Below, piece by piece: positions 57,180 to 64,000 of a DNA stretch of 64,000 nucleotides. Every line of letters begins with the position of its first letter. The stretch's first letter is position 1. Source of the DNA: UBA1801 sp035353395. GTDB lineage: Bacteria > Acidobacteriota > Holophagae > Holophagales > Holophagaceae. The notes beneath the pieces are model-generated. The model ran no database searches and had not been told where the DNA came from. It saw only the letters and a program-made list of their open reading frames with translations. Position numbers and translations under genes: made by a program. The stretch covers positions 55,925 to 119,924 of the forward strand of contig DAOPZL010000003.1 in the NCBI GenBank assembly GCA_035353395.1, given 5' to 3'.

Positions 57180-57331
57180 CGGATCTCCCTCGACCAGACC
57201 AGTATGCTCGATCGCCGGACGGGTGTGGCTGGCCTGGGGTTTGCATACCGTTTTCCCACGCGCACGGGACTCCGGGGAGAACTTCGCCCAGGGGCCTCGA
57301 CTCGCGGTTCGCCTCCTACGTCCCGTTCAAC

Positions 57332-58231
57332 ATGACCATGATCGATACCCCCATCCGGCTGACACCCGACCTGCCCTGCCCCTTCCTTCGCTCGGAGAGG
57401 GACCGGGACTTCTTCGATCTCGAGGACGGCGAACTCATCGTCGCCAGCGACCGCATCTCGGTGTCCGGCAGCGTGCTGCCCGACGCCATCCCGGACAAGG
57501 GGCGCATCCTGACCCGCATCGCCGCCTTCTGGTTCGACGCGACCCGGGACATCGCCCCGAACCACCTCGTCGCTGCGGATGTCCGGAAGTTCCCCGAGGC
57601 GCTGCAGGCCTTCCGCGAATCCCTCGAAGGGCGGTCCCTCCTGGTCGAGAAGATCAGGCCCCTCCCCGTCGGATGCACCGTGCACGGATGTCTTGCGGGC
57701 AGGGCCTACGAGGAGCTCCAGGCCACCGGGAGCATCTGCGGCTTCAGGCCGTCGCGGAGGATCAAGCTGGCGGGCCTTCTCCCGGAACCCATCTTCACGC
57801 CCTTCCTGCGCACCGAGGACGGCCAGCGCCGGGGCATCGGCATGACCGAACTGGTGGACCGCGTCGGGGTCAACCTGACGCGAAGGCTCAAGGACTGCAG
57901 CCTTTCCCTCTACATGCGCGGCTACCACCTGGCCTGGGAACGGGGCATCATCCTGGCCGACGCCAGGTTCGAGTTCGGGCTGAAGGGGAACGGCTCCCTC
58001 GTCCTGGTCGACGAAGTCCTCACGCCGGGCGCGAGCAGCTACTGGGCACAGGACCAGTGGAAGCCCGGAGTGGTTCCCCATACGATCGACCAGCGCCGCC
58101 TCCAGGAACACCTGGCGACGCTGTCAGGCCGGGAGGGGATCCCCCCCGCGCCGCACCTCCCGGAGGAGGTCATCGAGGCCATCCGGGCCAGCTACCTGAA
58201 CCTGGCCGCCCGGTTCGGGATACGCCTCTGA
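57332..58231 (+). CDS. purC: Phosphoribosylaminoimidazole-succinocarboxamide synthase
   Basis: 299 residues, the longer SAICAR synthetase form. It joins CAIR with aspartate using ATP in purine synthesis. Family segments: IVASDRISVSGSVLPDAIPDKG near the N-terminus, CxVHGCLAGRAYEE, and LVLVDEVLTPGASSYW (ATP/metal-binding). M1 or M3 may start it. Converges with tryptophanase. The 152-base leader (57180-57331) contains no recognised riboswitch. Confidence 0.95.
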   Translation: MTMIDTPIRLTPDLPCPFLRSERDRDFFDLEDGELIVASDRISVSGSVLPDAIPDKGRILTRIAAFWFDATRDIAPNHLVAADVRKFPEALQAFRESLEGRSLLVEKIRPLPVGCTVHGCLAGRAYEELQATGSICGFRPSRRIKLAGLLPEPIFTPFLRTEDGQRRGIGMTELVDRVGVNLTRRLKDCSLSLYMRGYHLAWERGIILADARFEFGLKGNGSLVLVDEVLTPGASSYWAQDQWKPGVVPHTIDQRRLQEHLATLSGREGIPPAPHLPEEVIEAIRASYLNLAARFGIRL

Positions 58232-58278
58232 TCCCGGGAGCGGACGCGGAAGCTTCCCCGTCTCGCGGGATGAAAAAC

Positions 58279-58308
58279 GCGGGGGCCGGAGATGTCTCCG
58301 GCCCCCGC
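58279..58308 (-). terminator. tnaA: Intrinsic terminator of tryptophanase
   Basis: A 14-bp perfect stem GCGGGGGCCGGAGA/TCTCCGGCCCCCGC. On the minus strand it is followed by GTTTTTC. It also separates purC from tnaA. Confidence 0.88.
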
Positions 58309-58324
58309 TCGGATCAGGATTCCG

Positions 58325-59695
58325 TCAGGCCCAGCGGAACTCCGCGGTGAAGTGGCGGAGGTACTTGCTCTGCTTGGCGATGCGGACACCCCGCACCAGG
58401 CGGGCGTTGGCCTTCACCTCGGCGATGGCCTCGGCGGCGAAGTCGAAGTGGGACTGGGTGTACATGCGGCGCGGGAAGGCCAGGCGGACGAGTTCCATGC
58501 TGTGGTAGGTCTCGGTGCCGTCCTCGAGGTGTTTCCCGAACATGACGGAGCCGATCTCGACGCCCCGGATGCCGCCTTCCAGGTAGAGGGCGTTGCACAG
58601 CGACCAGGCGGGGTACTGATCGCTGGGCATGTTGGGCAGGACGGTCTTGGCGTCGATGTAGACGGCGTGGCCGCCCGTCGGCTTCACGAAGCCGATGCCC
58701 GCGGCCTCCAGCTTCTCGCCCAGGTATTCGGCGGTGCGCAGGCGGTAGCGGAGGTAGTCCTCGTCCATGCCCTCCACCAGTCCCACGGCCAGGGCGTCGA
58801 GGTCGCGGCCCGCGAGGCCGCCGTAGGTGAGGAAACCTTCCGTCAGGATCAGCATCTCGTTCACGCGGTCCAGCCACTCGTCCGAACGCAGGACGATGAA
58901 GCCGCCGATGTTGACCAGGCCGTCCTTCTTGGCGCTCATGGTGGCCCCGTCGGCGTAGGAGAACATCTCCTGGCAGATCTCCTTGATGGTCTTGTCCTGG
59001 TAGCCGTCCTCGCGCAGCTTGATGAACATGGCGTTCTCGGAGAAGCGGCAGACGTCCATGACGAGGGGCTTGCCGTACTTCTTCAGGAGCTGGGAGTAGG
59101 CGCGGATGTTGGCCATGGAGACGGGCTGCCCGCCGCCGGTGTTGTTGGTGACGGTGATCATACCGAAGGGGATGCGGTCGCCGTGCTTCTTCAACACGTC
59201 CTCCACGCGGCCCAGGTCGATGTTGCCCTTGAAGGGATGGATCAGGGCCGGCTGGAGCCCCTCGGGGATCACCAGGTCCAGGGCCTCGACGCCGTTGTAT
59301 TCCAGGTTGGCGCGGGTGGTGTCGAAGTGGCAATTGCTGGGCACCACGTCGCCCTTCTTGCAGACGGCCGTGAACAGCACCTTCTCGGCGGCGCGGCCCT
59401 GGTGGGTGGGGATGAAGTGCTTCATCCCGGTGATGTCCTGGACGACCGCCTCCAGGCGGAAATAGCTGCGGGCGCCGGCGTAGGACTCGTCGCCCTGCAT
59501 GATGGCGGCCCACTGGTTGGCGCTCATGGCGCCGGTGCCGGAGTCCGTGAGCCAGTCGATGAGGACGTCCTCGGCGTGCAGCTTGAAGGGATTCAGCTTG
59601 GCTTCCTCGAGCAGCTTCTCCCGCTGCGCGCGGGTGGTCATCCTGATGGGCTCGACGGACTTGATGCGGAAAGGTTCGATCATGGTCTTGGGCAT
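58325..59695 (-). CDS. tnaA: Tryptophanase
   Basis: 456 residues from ATG 59695, preceded by GGAG at 6 bases. It splits tryptophan into indole, pyruvate and ammonia with PLP bound by Lys in SAKKDG. It is in the tryptophanase/tyrosine phenol-lyase family. Tryptophanase is chosen from two discriminating sites: Asp in FDTTR (phenol-lyases have Thr, FTTTR) and Ile in GVEIGS (phenol-lyases have the phenol-binding Arg, MERG). Overall the sequence shares segments with both. No tnaB or tnaC is visible. Confidence 0.88.
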   Translation of the reverse strand: MPKTMIEPFRIKSVEPIRMTTRAQREKLLEEAKLNPFKLHAEDVLIDWLTDSGTGAMSANQWAAIMQGDESYAGARSYFRLEAVVQDITGMKHFIPTHQGRAAEKVLFTAVCKKGDVVPSNCHFDTTRANLEYNGVEALDLVIPEGLQPALIHPFKGNIDLGRVEDVLKKHGDRIPFGMITVTNNTGGGQPVSMANIRAYSQLLKKYGKPLVMDVCRFSENAMFIKLREDGYQDKTIKEICQEMFSYADGATMSAKKDGLVNIGGFIVLRSDEWLDRVNEMLILTEGFLTYGGLAGRDLDALAVGLVEGMDEDYLRYRLRTAEYLGEKLEAAGIGFVKPTGGHAVYIDAKTVLPNMPSDQYPAWSLCNALYLEGGIRGVEIGSVMFGKHLEDGTETYHSMELVRLAFPRRMYTQSHFDFAAEAIAEVKANARLVRGVRIAKQSKYLRHFTAEFRWA

Positions 59696-59738
59696 GGGTT
59701 GCTCCATGGAATGTCGGATGGAATGGGCGAAGAACCGC

Positions 59739-59791
59739 CCCGATCGCGGAAGGAGGTCCGCAGAGGAAACCTCCGCCTTCCTTCTATCGGG
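59739..59791 (-). promoter_or_regulatory. Structured leader upstream of tryptophanase
   Basis: An outer stem (59739-59744 with 59786-59791) and an inner interrupted stem (59748-59757 with 59769-59781, one 3-base bulge) would form in the mRNA 44-97 bases before the ATG. No Trp-containing leader peptide is present, so a TnaC-type attenuator is not indicated. Confidence 0.4.
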
Positions 59792-59965
59792 ACTCGAGAC
59801 ATCAGCCGATGCAGACCGGCCTCAGGGTTCCGCGGTCACGCAGGCGGACCGGGCCTCGTGCTCGGCCCGTCGCTGTTTCTTTCGGCATCCCGGGATCATG
59901 GAGACCTCGACAGGAGCGATTATGCTTCAAGAACTTCCCGGCGATCCAGGGCAAGATTTCCGGAT

Positions 59966-60676
59966 TCAGCGGAGCCGCCTCATCCCCTCGGAGCGGTCCA
60001 TCCTGCGGGCCTGGATGAAGCGGTGGAGCGTGTCCTGGACATGGTCGGCCATGGATCCCAGGACGAGCCCGACGCGGAACGGCAGGGGCTCGCCCGCCAC
60101 GGTCTCCGCGTAGCGAACTTCCCCGGTCGTGCGGATGATCCGGCCCCTGGGCAACCGGGTCTCGACCTCCACGACATCCTTGAGGGCGATGGGAAATTCC
60201 TCGGAGAACCCCAGGCCCATGCCCGTTTCCGTCAAGTTCAGCAGGTCCGCCTGGAACTTCCGGCCCCCGAATTCCAGGGTCGCGCTCAAGGGCGGCAGGT
60301 CCGGGGAGGCTACCCGCACGTCGCGGCGCCGGTGGGACTGGACCGCCCTGGCGGGCCAGGCGACCCGCAGGACGGGCGGGAACAGGGTGTCCCCCTCGCT
60401 GTAGATGATGGGATCCAGGAGGACGGTCCTCGAGGAAATCACCTCGTCTCCGATCAGGATCGAGAGCGTCACCTCGGTGCCCGAGGAAGGGAACTGCTCC
60501 CGGCGCTTGACCCCCATGAGCTGGACGGCTTTCCCGGGCTCGAGGCCGCGGACCTGCAGGTCGCCCAGCATCCTCGAACTCCCCACGGCACGGATGCTCG
60601 CATGGGCGCACCCTTCCTTGGCCTGGGCAAGGAGTGTCTCCAGTTCGGGTCCACTCAAGTCGTCGTTCTGAGCCAT
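59966..60676 (-). CDS. PilZ-domain protein (putative c-di-GMP receptor)
   Basis: 236 residues: an N-terminal domain (about 30-105) resembling the YcgR-type PilZN region, then a PilZ domain (about 115-220) with the RxxxR motif in RRRDVRV and the second motif NLTETGMGL, where the usual D/NxSxxG has Thr. Binds cyclic di-GMP if functional. Target unknown; the metallophosphoesterase gene lies 11 bases upstream on the same strand, so they are cotranscribed. Confidence 0.82.
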   Translation of the reverse strand: MAQNDDLSGPELETLLAQAKEGCAHASIRAVGSSRMLGDLQVRGLEPGKAVQLMGVKRREQFPSSGTEVTLSILIGDEVISSRTVLLDPIIYSEGDTLFPPVLRVAWPARAVQSHRRRDVRVASPDLPPLSATLEFGGRKFQADLLNLTETGMGLGFSEEFPIALKDVVEVETRLPRGRIIRTTGEVRYAETVAGEPLPFRVGLVLGSMADHVQDTLHRFIQARRMDRSEGMRRLR

Positions 60677-60687
60677 GGGTGCGTCCT

Positions 60688-61428
60688 TCAGTTTCCGTAG
60701 TGCAGGCGTTCAGCCAAGTTCGAGGGGAGGCCGGCCGCGAGGATGGCCTGGGCGGCCCCCTCGTGGTCGTATTCCAGGCGGTGGAGCATCAACCGTCTCT
60801 TCCTGGTGTCGCAGGTGACGAAGGAGAGCCGGGGATCCCGGTCCCGGGGCTGGCCCACCGAGCCGGGATTGACGAGGTAGCGGCAGCCGTCCCTGAGGGA
60901 GAGCCATCGGCCGGGTTCGAGGCGGATCCCCTCGAGGAGCTGGGCCGCTTCATCCAGGACGTAGGCGCAGGGGAGATGGGTATGGCCGAAGAAGCACACC
61001 TGGGCGGAGAAGCCGTCGAAGGCATGCAGCGCGTCCCTCGGGTGCAGCAGGTAGGCGTCCTCGTCGAGGGGCGACCCGTGGGAGATCTGGTAGTCCTGGC
61101 CCACCCAGCGCGGTCCCGCCGGCAGCGCCTCGAGGAACCTGGCATGTCCCCGGCTGAGCCTCTCCCGGGTCCAGGCCGCGGCCACCCTGGCCGGCAGGCT
61201 GAAGTTGTCGTCATCGTCCGCGCGGACGCAGGCCCTGTCGTGGTTCCCCCGCACCAGCACCCTCGGCTTGAGGAGGCGGATGCATTCGAGCACCTGGTTC
61301 GGATGGGCGCCGTAGCCGACCAAGTCTCCCAGGAAGACGAACCGGGCGATGGGTTTTCGGCGGGCGTAGCGCAGCACGACCCGGAGGGCATGAAGATTGG
61401 CGTGGATGTCCGACAGGATGAGGTCCAT
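60688..61428 (-). CDS. Calcineurin-like metallophosphoesterase
   Basis: 246 residues from ATG 61428. All dimetal-site motifs are present: SDIHANL, GDLVGYG, GNHDRA and GHTH. Architecture matches YfcE-like or Ap4A-hydrolase-like phosphoesterases of the DUF2436/Metallophos_2 group. The natural substrate is unknown. It sits upstream of the PilZ gene in an operon. Confidence 0.88.
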   Translation of the reverse strand: MDLILSDIHANLHALRVVLRYARRKPIARFVFLGDLVGYGAHPNQVLECIRLLKPRVLVRGNHDRACVRADDDDNFSLPARVAAAWTRERLSRGHARFLEALPAGPRWVGQDYQISHGSPLDEDAYLLHPRDALHAFDGFSAQVCFFGHTHLPCAYVLDEAAQLLEGIRLEPGRWLSLRDGCRYLVNPGSVGQPRDRDPRLSFVTCDTRKRRLMLHRLEYDHEGAAQAILAAGLPSNLAERLHYGN

Positions 61429-61513
61429 GGAGGGGGTGCCTCCAGTGTCGCACATCCAGCCGGCCTTTCGGCGTCCCGAATGATGCACGTCACTGGCCCG
61501 GCCCGGGCCCGGA

Positions 61514-62512
61514 TCAGATCCCCCGGGTCTCGCCCAGCGCGTCCGCGAGCTGTCCGGGGCTGCGGCCGAGGGGCAGGACCATGGGAGCCTCCCTCCAGGC
61601 CGGCACGCGGGCCCTCCACCGGGCCATGAAGCGCTCCCGTTCCCCGCTCAGGGGCCGGAGGGGATCCCCGGCCACGCGCCGCCACGCGAGGCCGGGGTTC
61701 TCCGCGATCCAGAGCACCCCGTAGCCGGACTCCCGGGCCGCGCGCCGGACAGGCTCGCTCTCCCAGGCGCCCCCTCCCAGGGCGAGCACGGCCGGGGACC
61801 GGAAGGCCTCGCGGGTGACCTCGGTTTCCAGGGTCCGGAAGGCTGCCTCGCCGTCCTCGGAAAAGATCCGCGAGATCGGCTTGCCCGCTCGCCGCACGAC
61901 GGCCTCGTCCAGGTCCTTCGCGGGCAGGCGGAGCCGGCCCGCCAGCACCCTCGCCAGCGTGGATTTCCCGCAGCCGCTCCCCCCGACCAGGGCCACGCCC
62001 CGCTCCGGGTGGAGGGGGGGGCGGACGCGCCAGCGCGCGCACTGCGCCTCCCAGAGGAGCTCCGCCAGCCTCGCCGCGGGGAGATCCCGGGGGGCCAGGA
62101 GCAGGGTTTCGACCCCCGCCCTGAAGCAGGCGGGAGCATCCGCCCAATCGAGCTCCCCGAAGGCCGCCGGCGCGAGGCCCTTATCCCTCAGGTCCGAACA
62201 GCCCCGCGCGAGCGTCTCCAGATCGAGCCCCCGGGACGGCCTGCTCCCGAACCGGACGGGTCCCACGCCTGCCTGGTCGCAGCCGGGCCCGGCCGATCCC
62301 CAGTCCTCGAGGACGAGGGTGGGCCAGCCTCCGTTCTCCCAGGAGGCCTCCCGCGCCGGCTCCAGCCCCTGCCTCTGGGCCTCTCCGGCCGGCGCGGCCG
62401 CTCGGACCAGCACCAGGGGGAACCCCGCGTCCCCCAGCCGCCGGACCTGCGCCGGGAGCGCAGGCTCCGGGCGGGCATCCACGACGGGAACGATGGGAGG
62501 AAGGTGGATCAA
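61514..62512 (-). CDS. Two-domain protein with C-terminal shikimate kinase
   Basis: 332 residues. The C-terminal half (about 168-330) is shikimate kinase-like: Walker A GGSGCGKST, DLDEAVVRRAGKPISRIFSEDGEAAFRTLE (shikimate-binding Asp and Arg), and LALGGGAW. It would phosphorylate shikimate in aromatic amino-acid synthesis. The N-terminal half (about 1-165) has a weak TIM-barrel/thiamine-phosphate-synthase-like feel (PVVDARPEP, GVETLLLAPRDLP) but no catalytic residues I can identify. Its frame is open throughout, so the fusion looks genuine. Start is 3 bases from the ABC exporter stop. Confidence 0.75.
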   Translation of the reverse strand: MIHLPPIVPVVDARPEPALPAQVRRLGDAGFPLVLVRAAAPAGEAQRQGLEPAREASWENGGWPTLVLEDWGSAGPGCDQAGVGPVRFGSRPSRGLDLETLARGCSDLRDKGLAPAAFGELDWADAPACFRAGVETLLLAPRDLPAARLAELLWEAQCARWRVRPPLHPERGVALVGGSGCGKSTLARVLAGRLRLPAKDLDEAVVRRAGKPISRIFSEDGEAAFRTLETEVTREAFRSPAVLALGGGAWESEPVRRAARESGYGVLWIAENPGLAWRRVAGDPLRPLSGERERFMARWRARVPAWREAPMVLPLGRSPGQLADALGETRGI

Positions 62513-62515
62513 GCT

Positions 62516-64000
62516 CTAGACCTCCGCCTGCTCAGGCTCGAACTGCAGGCGCACCAGTCTGGCATAGTGTCCGTTCCGTTCCATGAGCCCGTCATGGGTC
62601 CCCCGCTCCAGGATCCGTCCCTGGTCCATGACCCAGATCTCGTCCGCGTCCTTGATGGTGCTCAGGCGGTGGGCGATGGTGAAGGTGGTCAGCTTGTGGC
62701 TCACCCGCTCGATCACGCACTGGATCTTGTGCTCCGTCTCGCTGTCGATGTTCGCGGTGGCCTCGTCCAGGAGCAGGATGCGCGGCTCCTCGTAGAGCAT
62801 CCGGGCGAAGGCGACCAGCTGCCTTTCCCCCGCGGAGAGCTTCTGGCCCCGTTCCCCGACCTGGGTTCCGAGCCCCATCGGCAGGCGGCCCACCAGGTCC
62901 TGGAGCTGGCTCTGCTCCAGGGCCAGGGCCAGCCGGTCCGCATCGCGCCCGCGGCCCAGGGTGATGTTCTCCTCCAGGGTGCCCGAGAAGATGAACACGT
63001 CCTGCAGGACCAGCCCGAAGAGTCCGCGCAGCTCCTTGAGCTTCAGCCCGCGCAGGTCGGCCCCGTCCAGGGTGATCGCCCCGTCGGACACGTCGTAGAA
63101 GCGCATCAGGAGATTGATGAGCGTGCTCTTCCCGGCGCCCGTGTGGCCCACGACCGCCACCCGCCGTCCCTTCGGGATGCTCCCGGACAGGCGTTCGATG
63201 ACCCGGCGTCCCCCTTCGTCGTACGCGAAGGAGACATCCTCGAACCGGAGTTCGCGCTGGAATGCCGGAACGGCCGCGCCGGGCGCCTCGCCGATCTCCT
63301 CGTCGTTGTCGAGGAGCCTGAAGACGCGCTCGCTGGAGGCCATGGCCGCCTGCATGACGTTGTAGCGCTCGGACAGTTCCCGGATGGGACGGAAGAAGCG
63401 GCCGGACTGCTGGATGAACGCCAGCAGCAGCCCCAGGGTCAGGGTCCCGGACTGGAGCCTGAAGCCCGCGTAGAGGATCAGCGCGGCCAGCGTCGCGGAC
63501 GTGATGAACTCCACGACCGGGAAGAACACCGCGTAGGCGAGGATCGTCCTGAGGAAGGCGGACAGGTACTTCTGGTTCAGCGCCTGGAAGCGTCGTCCGC
63601 TCCTGGGTTCCTGGGCGTTCATCTGGACCAGGCTCATGCCCGAGAGCTGTTCCTGCAGGTAGGCCTGGATCGCGGCGTAGCGCCCCTGGGTCTCCCGGAA
63701 GGCCTCGCTCGCGTGGCGCCGGAAGACCTCCGTGGCCACGAGCAGGAAGGGCATGACGCCCAGCGCCACGGCCGCCATGCCCGCGTGCTTGACGAACATC
63801 CAGGCCACGATGGCGAGGAGCGAAAGGGCGTCCCCGACGATGGCCACGAAGCCGGAGGAGAACATCTCGTTGAGGTTCTGGACGTCGCTGGTGACCCGGG
63901 TCATCAGCCGCCCCACCGGGTTGCGGTGGAAGAAGTGGGTGGACCTCCCCATCAGGCGGGAGAAGAGCTGCACCCGCAGGTCCAGCATGGCCATCTGCCC
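62516..64000 (-). CDS. ABC exporter, fused permease and ATPase (5' end beyond right edge)
   Basis: 495 codons visible. The N-terminal start is off the window; ATG 63994 is internal. A type IV ABC exporter membrane domain (five or more helices visible) is followed by a nucleotide-binding domain with Walker A GHTGAGKS, signature LSAGERQLVAFAR, Walker B ILLLDEATANID and the switch region IAHRLST. The signature has Ala for the second residue of LSGGQ, seen in some heterodimeric exporters (LSAGERQL), so a partner subunit may lie upstream. It is MsbA/MdlB-like; substrate unknown. Confidence 0.92.
   Translation of the reverse strand, partial: GQMAMLDLRVQLFSRLMGRSTHFFHRNPVGRLMTRVTSDVQNLNEMFSSGFVAIVGDALSLLAIVAWMFVKHAGMAAVALGVMPFLLVATEVFRRHASEAFRETQGRYAAIQAYLQEQLSGMSLVQMNAQEPRSGRRFQALNQKYLSAFLRTILAYAVFFPVVEFITSATLAALILYAGFRLQSGTLTLGLLLAFIQQSGRFFRPIRELSERYNVMQAAMASSERVFRLLDNDEEIGEAPGAAVPAFQRELRFEDVSFAYDEGGRRVIERLSGSIPKGRRVAVVGHTGAGKSTLINLLMRFYDVSDGAITLDGADLRGLKLKELRGLFGLVLQDVFIFSGTLEENITLGRGRDADRLALALEQSQLQDLVGRLPMGLGTQVGERGQKLSAGERQLVAFARMLYEEPRILLLDEATANIDSETEHKIQCVIERVSHKLTTFTIAHRLSTIKDADEIWVMDQGRILERGTHDGLMERNGHYARLVRLQFEPEQAEV

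Noticed and set aside
58325..59695. Tyrosine phenol-lyase
   Set aside because: The phenol-binding Arg and the Thr of the phenol-lyase active site are replaced by the tryptophanase-type Ile and Asp.
59696..59800. TnaC-like leader peptide
   Set aside because: No start codon followed by a short Trp-containing frame is present in the leader.

Overview
High-GC bacterial chromosome segment of 64 kb, densely packed on both strands, with four runs of exactly 100 N. My best guess is an Acidobacteriota genome of the Holophagae type (Geothrix/Holophaga relatives). This is inferred from gene content: anaerobe-style metabolism with a Na+-pumping decarboxylase, tryptophanase, PPi-dependent phosphofructokinase and DsrC/DsrMK-like proteins, beside a PilMNOP-secretin cluster. 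No rRNA marker is present to prove it. At one N run the flanks are an identical 55-bp repeat, as expected for an unmerged k-mer overlap in a short-read assembly. The other three runs look like true gaps.

Layout. 1-2592: smc, cut by the left edge. 2814-8135: a pilM-like/pilN/pilO/pilP/secretin/pseudopilin operon whose secretin ends in a cohesin-like domain. 8222-9439: tRNA-Leu(CAG), rpsO and a TsaC/Sua5 tRNA-modification gene. 9443-11880: CoA-binding protein, serine hydrolase and an OsmC protein with a strong upstream operator-like dyad. 11963-17812: a dipeptide/oligopeptide ABC transporter (dppFDCBA) with an XRE-cupin regulator. 17901-17934 holds a tandem dyad between that regulator and a divergent acetyltransferase, followed by an orphan urocanate hydratase. 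20539-22720: two overlapping ATP-grasp genes. 22889-24213: ferredoxin-NADP reductase and a cysteine hydrolase. 24266-27831: a complete biotin-dependent Na+-translocating acyl-CoA decarboxylase operon.

28229-37730 carries housekeeping and transport genes: a YcxB-like protein, ilvD, an EamA permease, an ABC-F ATPase, a CDF zinc exporter, a YeiH-type exporter with a divergent LysR regulator, and a NifX-like/DUF134 pair with palindromic operators. 37842-42938 is a sulfur-trafficking island: cysteine desulfurase, DsrK-like and DsrM-like redox proteins and DsrC, divergent from a MocR-type PLP regulator, with no dsrAB. 43048-46300: PDZ/radical-SAM/DUF512 protein and a TonB-ExbB-ExbD-ExbD energy transducer, interrupted by two gaps. 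46492-50684: tgt, yajC and a secD-secF fusion. 50757-53479: fbp and PPi-dependent pfk, transcribed divergently. 53564-57179: an HPF/RaiA-like small protein and a sigma-54 two-component system. 57332-59695: purC and tryptophanase. 59966-64000: PilZ protein, metallophosphoesterase, a two-part protein with a shikimate-kinase C-terminus, and an ABC exporter cut by the right edge.

How the genes fit together. The peptide importer, urocanate hydratase, tryptophanase and Na+-pumping methylmalonyl-CoA decarboxylase suggest peptide/amino-acid fermentation with part of the energy conserved as a sodium gradient. Fbp and PPi-Pfk serve reversible glycolysis. The DsrC/DsrMK set links membrane quinones to a thiol/persulfide carrier. 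No CRISPR array, prophage, insertion sequence or integrase was seen. The most unusual items are the ATP-grasp pair, the dsr-like island lacking a sulfite reductase, the secretin-cohesin fusion, the kinase fusion and several well-formed operator dyads.
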